A stretch of 10,721 bases of DNA from Bacteroidales bacterium. GTDB lineage: Bacteria > Bacteroidota > Bacteroidia > Bacteroidales > Marinilabiliaceae. How positions within the stretch are numbered: position 1 is the stretch's first letter; each line of letters starts with the position of its first letter. Under the pieces are notes generated by a model. The model saw only the letters and a list, made by a program, of their open reading frames with translations. It did not search any database and was not told where the DNA came from. The stretch spans positions 1 through 10,721 of the forward strand of contig SFOL01000059.1 of assembly GCA_004552385.1 (NCBI GenBank). The letters are read 5' to 3'. Positions 6,664-10,721 of this stretch are shown here, one piece after another. Position numbers and translations under genes: made by a program.

Positions 6664-7029
6664 ATGGAAGTTTTAGATATCAAGGGTACTGACGACACCC
6701 CATCGGTCAAGATGGACAAAGATGCAAACATCATTGAGTTCTCCGGACGCTCCCTCCCCGAGGATGTCGCTACGTTCTACAAACCCGTAATGGACTGGAT
6801 CGACGCCTACAAAGAGGAGCCCAACGACCATATCGATGTCTGCTTCAAGCTCGAATATTTCAACACTGCCTCGTCCAAGATGCTTCTTGACATCCTGCTC
6901 AAACTTGAGGATATTTCCGACAAGGTGACGGTCAAGTGGTATTCACATGAGGACGAGGAGGATATTGAAGACGCAGGCAAGGAGTACGAGGACATCGTAG
7001 AGGTCCCGTTCGAGTTCATAAAATACTAA
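6664..7029 (+). CDS. SiaC-family regulatory phosphoprotein (DUF1987)
   Basis: A 121-residue acidic cytoplasmic protein of the DUF1987/SiaC family, the substrate of SiaB. In P. aeruginosa, SiaC is phosphorylated on Thr68 by SiaB, is dephosphorylated by SiaA, and in its unphosphorylated form binds and activates the diguanylate cyclase SiaD. The family signature FKLEYFNTASSKMLLDIL spans 61-78 here, and its central threonine also falls at position 68. The start, MEVLDIKGTDDTPSVKMD, matches the usual family N-terminus. The C-terminal half has a highly acidic stretch (EDEEDIEDAGKEYED). The protein is intact and of normal length. No GGDEF protein is nearby, so the output partner is probably different; the next gene, an ABC transporter, is the obvious candidate by position. 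Confidence 0.9.
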   Translation: MEVLDIKGTDDTPSVKMDKDANIIEFSGRSLPEDVATFYKPVMDWIDAYKEEPNDHIDVCFKLEYFNTASSKMLLDILLKLEDISDKVTVKWYSHEDEEDIEDAGKEYEDIVEVPFEFIKY

Positions 7030-7049
7030 TTTTGCACGTATGAGCCACG

Positions 7050-7113
7050 GCCCGCCCACCCGTCCCGGGCGGCGGGCTTATGTGGTCTAAAAGGCAGCCT
7101 CCCTGACCGGAGG
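7050..7113 (+). promoter_or_regulatory. Two hairpins between the SiaC-like and ABC transporter genes
   Basis: The first hairpin pairs gcccgcc (7050-7056) with ggcgggc (7071-7077), or alternatively ccgccc (7052-7057) with gggcgg (7067-7072). The second pairs cctcc (7098-7102) with ggagg (7109-7113) and is followed by tagtgattttcttta. Neither has a clean T-run. They could dampen read-through into the transporter gene, protect an mRNA end, or mask its start region. I see no separate promoter in the 112-base gap. Confidence 0.4.
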
Positions 7114-7141
7114 TAGTGATTTTCTTTACAGAGATAGTTGT

Positions 7142-10100
7142 ATGAGTGAGGAGATTCTTGAGCACCTTATGAACCTGTTTGGCATACTTGCCAAGCAAGG
7201 CGGCGGCGCGACCGATGTCGAGGTCAGCTTCCTGAGCAAGTTCCTCAGTGACCAAATCGCGTCCGCCAAGGTCGGAGAGTATCTCGAAAAGTTCAAGGAA
7301 AAGGCGAGCGAGAGGGCGCAATTCGATGAGACTAAGGGTCACATCGTGGTCGATATGAAGGACTCGATGAAAACCCTCAAGATATGCCGCGCCGCCAACA
7401 AAGCTCTCTCAAAAGAGCAGAAGGTCGTCGTCCTCGTCCGCCTCTTCGAGATGGAGAGGGTCTATGACGAGGCATATCAGGGCAAACTCGTCACCGTCAA
7501 GGCATGGAAAGGCAAGAGCCGGCGTGAGGCCGAGGAGCTCGACGCGCAGGAAGACGCCGCCACCATCATCAAGCTCCGAGAGGAGGTTGTCAAGACCGCT
7601 GGCGAGACCTTCACGCTGGCAAAGGACGAGATTGACAATATCAAGCTCTTCTGCGGTGCGTCGACCGACGGCTCCTCCAAGGCGGAAGATCTCGACAAGG
7701 CGGATTTCATCATCTCCGATTCACAACCCGACGAGGCCTACTCCGCGGCTTGCCACATTGTCGACACCACTATCGACGGCTGTCTCGCCATTCTGCGCAT
7801 CGGCAGCGCTAACCTCTTCTTCCTTAAGTACAACGGCTCAAGGGACGTCTCCATCAACGGTCTCACCGTCAACCCCGGCACCATCTACCCGCTCCCGAGC
7901 GGCTCTTTCGTCAAGACTCCGCGCGGTTTGCTTTATTATACCGACATCGCCGCGCGTCTTTCTAAGGAGACCAACGTCCAGAAGATCTCTTTCGAGGTCA
8001 ATCACGTCTGGTTCCGTTTCAAGACGGGTGGCATTGGGCTCCGCGACATTAACATGTACGAGGAGCAGGGCAAGCTCGTCGGCATCATGGGAGCCTCCGG
8101 CGCGGGCAAGACGACGCTTCTCAACGTCTTGTGCGGCAACGAGGCGCCTTCAGAGGGTGACGTCCTCATTAACGGGCTCAACCTCCACACCCAGAAGGAT
8201 CAGCTCGAGGGTGTCATAGGACTAATCCCGCAAGACGACCTCCTTATCGAGGAGCTGACCGTCTATCAAAACCTCTACTACAGCGCGAAGCTCTGCTTCA
8301 AAGGTCTCTCTGAAGACGAGATTAACGCCAAGGTCGACAAGACGCTCAAGGATCTCGGACTCTACGAGAGGAAAGACCTCCAAGTGGGCTCGCCTCTCAA
8401 CAAGATGATCTCGGGCGGTCAGCGAAAGAGGCTTAACATTGCTCTCGAGCTCATTAGGGAGCCGGGTGTGCTCTTTGTCGATGAGCCCACGTCCGGCCTC
8501 TCCAGCCGCGACTCCGAGAACGTCATGAACCTGCTCCGAGAGCTCGCGCTCAAGGGCAAGCTCGTCTTCGTCGTCATCCACCAGCCCTCGTCCGACATCT
8601 ACAAGATGTTCGACAAGATGTTCATCCTCGACACCGGGGGCTACCCCGTCTACTACGGAAACCCCACCGAGAGCATCATTCATTTCAAGACCGAGGACAA
8701 CCAGACAAATGCTGATGTAGGGCAGTGCCCCACCTGTGGTAATGTCAACCCCGAGCTCGTCTTCAACATTCTCGACGCAAGCGAGAAAGACGAGTATGGC
8801 AACACCACAAGCAGGCGCAAGAAGAGCGCTGAGGACTGGAACAAGATATATAACGAGAAGGTTCTGCCAAAAGTGCCAAGGGTGAAGACGGTCTCCGAGA
8901 AGCCGCCCAAAAGCCTTGACATTCCCGGTTGGTTCAAGCAGTTCTGGATCTATACACAGCGCGACTTCTGGGCCAAGATCAGCAACACCCAGTACATCGC
9001 CCTCAATATCCTCGAGGCCCCAGTGCTCGGGTTCATCCTGGCGTACCTCATACGCTACATTGTGGACCCTGACTCTGACGTCTACGTCTTCCGCGAGAAC
9101 GCCAACATACCCATCTACATATTCATGGGCACCGTCGTGGCGATCTTCTTCGGGCTTATCATAAGCGCCGAGGAGATTTTCAAGGACGCCAAGATTCTCA
9201 AGAGGGAGAGGTTCCTCAATCTCAGCCGGTCGGCCTACCTGATGAGCAAGATTTTCATCCTCATGGGTATCTCCGCCATTCAGATGGTGCTCTTCGTTCT
9301 TGTCGGCAACTGGGAGATCTCTTTCACAGGCATGAATTTCCAGTTCTGGCTCATGCTCTTCACCGTGGCCGTTTCGTCGGACATCCTCGGTCTCATCATC
9401 TCCTCCACGTTCAATTCCATCGTGACCATCTACATCATGATCCCTCTCATCATGATCCCGCAGATGGTGCTCGGCGGCGCCATGTTCACTTTCGACAAGC
9501 TCAACAAAGACATATCGTCTGTCGACAAGGTGCCACTCCTCGCCGAGGTCATCCCGGCGCGATACGCCTACGAGGGCCTTATTGTCTACCAGTACAAGAA
9601 CAACGACTTCGAGAAGGCCTTTTTCCAAGACGAGCTGCTTGAGCGTCAGGCTGACTTTAAGACGGTCTACTACCTGCCTAAGGTCAAAGACGTCCTCGAC
9701 GCCGCACAGGCCGCGCGTAAGAAGCCCGAGATTGAGAACCTCGAGCAGTATCTCACCGACCTCGCCCTTGTGCGCAATGAGCTCGGCAAGGAGACCCGAC
9801 GTGTCCCGTCCATCAAGTTCGACGCGCTCGACAGGATCTGTCAAGAGCACTTCAACGACGCCGTCTACGAGGCGGCCGAGGACTACATTCTCGCACTCGA
9901 GGAGTTCTATCAGGCGCAGTTCATGAATTCTAACGCCGCACGCGAGCGTAAGATTAACTATTACCTCGAGCATCAGAAAGATGTCTACAACGCGCTGAAA
10001 AACAGGTGCTACAACGATGCTGTCTCCGATGTCGTGACAAAGACGTTCGACAAGAACAAGATCCTTCGCGATGGTGACAGGCTCATACAGATTAAAGATC

Positions 10101-10381
10101 CTATTTATCAGATGCCTGAACCCGAGGGAGTCCTGCCTTTCCGGAGCCAGTTCTTCTCGCCCTACAAGTATTTCTTCGGCACGTATATTGAGACACTTTG
10201 GTTCAACATCATAGCCGTCTGGCTCATTTCCGCCTTTCTCTACGCTATTCTCTACTACGACGTCACGCGCCGCGCCTTCGAGTGGCTTGGAGACCTCCAC
10301 GTCGGCAAGCGCTTCGCTCCGTTAGCTGATAAGGTGAAGGCTCTATCCGCCAAGCTGCCGCGCAAGGGCAAGAAGGCGTGA
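7142..10381 (+). CDS. ABCG-type ABC transporter with N-terminal TerB-like and FHA-like regions
   Basis: A 1079-residue fusion of regulatory, ATPase and membrane parts. Residues 1 to about 150 are helical and resemble the TerB (tellurite-resistance-like) fold. Residues about 200-280 (ending VSINGLTVNPGTIYPLPSGSF...YYTD) look like a degenerate FHA-type beta-sandwich, without the usual phosphothreonine-binding Arg and Ser-x-x-His. The nucleotide-binding domain is complete: Walker A GASGAGKTT (317-325), Q-loop Q364, signature SGGQ (424-427), Walker B with D447 and E448, and the ABCG-type HQPSSDI switch at H480. A CPTC pair (529-532) may bind zinc. Membrane segments lie near 617-638, 656-678, 704-723, 735-757, 760-782 and 1019-1041. 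A loop of about 236 residues separates the last two, probably outside the cytoplasm. Half-transporter architecture implies a dimer. The substrate is unknown. It is the likely output of the upstream SiaB/SiaC pair. Confidence 0.88.
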   Translation: MSEEILEHLMNLFGILAKQGGGATDVEVSFLSKFLSDQIASAKVGEYLEKFKEKASERAQFDETKGHIVVDMKDSMKTLKICRAANKALSKEQKVVVLVRLFEMERVYDEAYQGKLVTVKAWKGKSRREAEELDAQEDAATIIKLREEVVKTAGETFTLAKDEIDNIKLFCGASTDGSSKAEDLDKADFIISDSQPDEAYSAACHIVDTTIDGCLAILRIGSANLFFLKYNGSRDVSINGLTVNPGTIYPLPSGSFVKTPRGLLYYTDIAARLSKETNVQKISFEVNHVWFRFKTGGIGLRDINMYEEQGKLVGIMGASGAGKTTLLNVLCGNEAPSEGDVLINGLNLHTQKDQLEGVIGLIPQDDLLIEELTVYQNLYYSAKLCFKGLSEDEINAKVDKTLKDLGLYERKDLQVGSPLNKMISGGQRKRLNIALELIREPGVLFVDEPTSGLSSRDSENVMNLLRELALKGKLVFVVIHQPSSDIYKMFDKMFILDTGGYPVYYGNPTESIIHFKTEDNQTNADVGQCPTCGNVNPELVFNILDASEKDEYGNTTSRRKKSAEDWNKIYNEKVLPKVPRVKTVSEKPPKSLDIPGWFKQFWIYTQRDFWAKISNTQYIALNILEAPVLGFILAYLIRYIVDPDSDVYVFRENANIPIYIFMGTVVAIFFGLIISAEEIFKDAKILKRERFLNLSRSAYLMSKIFILMGISAIQMVLFVLVGNWEISFTGMNFQFWLMLFTVAVSSDILGLIISSTFNSIVTIYIMIPLIMIPQMVLGGAMFTFDKLNKDISSVDKVPLLAEVIPARYAYEGLIVYQYKNNDFEKAFFQDELLERQADFKTVYYLPKVKDVLDAAQAARKKPEIENLEQYLTDLALVRNELGKETRRVPSIKFDALDRICQEHFNDAVYEAAEDYILALEEFYQAQFMNSNAARERKINYYLEHQKDVYNALKNRCYNDAVSDVVTKTFDKNKILRDGDRLIQIKDPIYQMPEPEGVLPFRSQFFSPYKYFFGTYIETLWFNIIAVWLISAFLYAILYYDVTRRAFEWLGDLHVGKRFAPLADKVKALSAKLPRKGKKA

Positions 10382-10429
10382 GGCTCGCTTTGTTTTCCCT
10401 ATAGAACTCGATTATAAACACTTTTCAGT

Positions 10430-10721
10430 ATGATTATCCTCAATAGCGGAAACGCTCTCAAAATTGCGGCGGCGGCGCTTGGCGTCAGCCTCCTGTCTGC
10501 TTGCGGCAATACTTCGAGCAACAATAATCAGTTCGACGAGATTCCGGACAGCCTACAAGGCGCGCCCCTCCAGCTCTCTGAGAATGTTGTCAACGATATG
10601 ATCCAGAACATTTCCTCTCCTGTCGAGATGGCAAACCAGATCCTCAAGAGCGGAGCCGCTTTCGACAAGTCTGTCCTTAATGACGCCGAGAAAATGAAGG
10701 ATTATAACACCAGCTTCAAGC
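10430..10721 (+). CDS. Lipoprotein, N-terminal part (runs off window)
   Basis: From ATG 10430 the frame is open to the window edge (97 complete codons). The first 25 residues form a lipoprotein signal peptide: a hydrophobic core (AAAALGVSLLSA) ending in the lipobox LSAC, with C25 as the acylated residue. The charged start is weak, with only one lysine (K11). The mature part begins GNTSSNNNQFDEIPDSL, a flexible linker, followed by SSPVEMANQILKSGAAFDKSVLNDAEKMKDYNTSFK, which resembles conserved Bacteroidota lipoproteins of unknown function I have seen next to such transporters; that resemblance is from memory. It starts 48 bases after the ABC gene with no terminator between, so co-transcription is likely. 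It could be a periplasm-facing partner of the transporter. Confidence 0.75.
   Translation, partial: MIILNSGNALKIAAAALGVSLLSACGNTSSNNNQFDEIPDSLQGAPLQLSENVVNDMIQNISSPVEMANQILKSGAAFDKSVLNDAEKMKDYNTSFK

Noticed and set aside
7464..8219. 251-codon plus-strand frame overlapping the ABC gene
   Set aside because: Out-of-frame reading with an Arg/Ser/Thr-rich, low-complexity translation; the overlapping ABC frame is the real one.
8222..10300. 692-codon open frame on the minus strand inside the ABC transporter gene
   Set aside because: It lies wholly antisense to a gene with intact ABC motifs. The C-ending codon bias of the true gene removes stop codons from this antisense frame, and the translation (Val/Glu/Asp-rich) shows no family features.
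1..10721. CRISPR arrays, tRNA or rRNA genes, transposases
   Set aside because: No regularly spaced repeat array, no cloverleaf or rRNA-like sequence, and no transposase motif were seen on either strand.

Overview
The window reads as about 10 kb of a Bacteroidota (probably Bacteroidales) genome with a short stretch of different character at its left end. Evidence for Bacteroidota: no clear Shine-Dalgarno sequences before most starts, AT-rich leaders, several matches to the Bacteroidota -7 element TAnnTTTG, and a SiaB/SiaC pair of the type common in that phylum. Coding is strongly biased to C-ending codons (ctc, gcc, atc, gac), which leaves long open frames on the opposite strand that are not genes. 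The first ~490 bases hold the C-terminal part of a glycerate kinase that looks more like a Firmicutes protein. It loses its family match abruptly, so that end may be an assembly chimera or a recent insertion junction.

Layout, left to right. (1) 1-474, minus: glycerate kinase C-terminal fragment, 5'-truncated and running off the window. (2) 475-842: non-coding, with a strong GC-rich hairpin and smaller inverted repeats. (3) 843-2280, minus: a two-gene AbiE-type (type IV) toxin-antitoxin operon. The antitoxin AbiEi comes first and the nucleotidyltransferase toxin AbiEii overlaps its end; a perfect 12-bp inverted repeat just upstream is a good operator candidate. (4) 2281-2659: non-coding, with hairpins and a terminator shared with the next gene. 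(5) 2660-3541, minus: an unrecognised protein with about eight membrane segments. (6) 3739-5520, plus: a methyl-accepting chemotaxis protein, diverging from (5) and closed by a strong terminator. (7) 5584-6061: non-coding, with direct repeats, alternative stems and a second terminator, compatible with a small RNA. (8) 6062-10721, plus: a signalling and transport cluster of a SiaB-like kinase, a SiaC-like phosphoprotein (DUF1987), a 1079-residue TerB-like/FHA-like/ABCG-type transporter, and a lipoprotein that runs off the right edge.

The most interesting part is (6)-(8). SiaB and SiaC form a protein-phosphorylation switch, known in Pseudomonas aeruginosa to control a diguanylate cyclase. Here the nearest genes are an ABC transporter carrying N-terminal regulatory domains and a lipoprotein, with no cyclase in view. 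A sensory MCP lies just upstream. A plausible inference is that SiaC phosphorylation controls this exporter or its lipoprotein partner. The sequence shows co-location only, not the mechanism.
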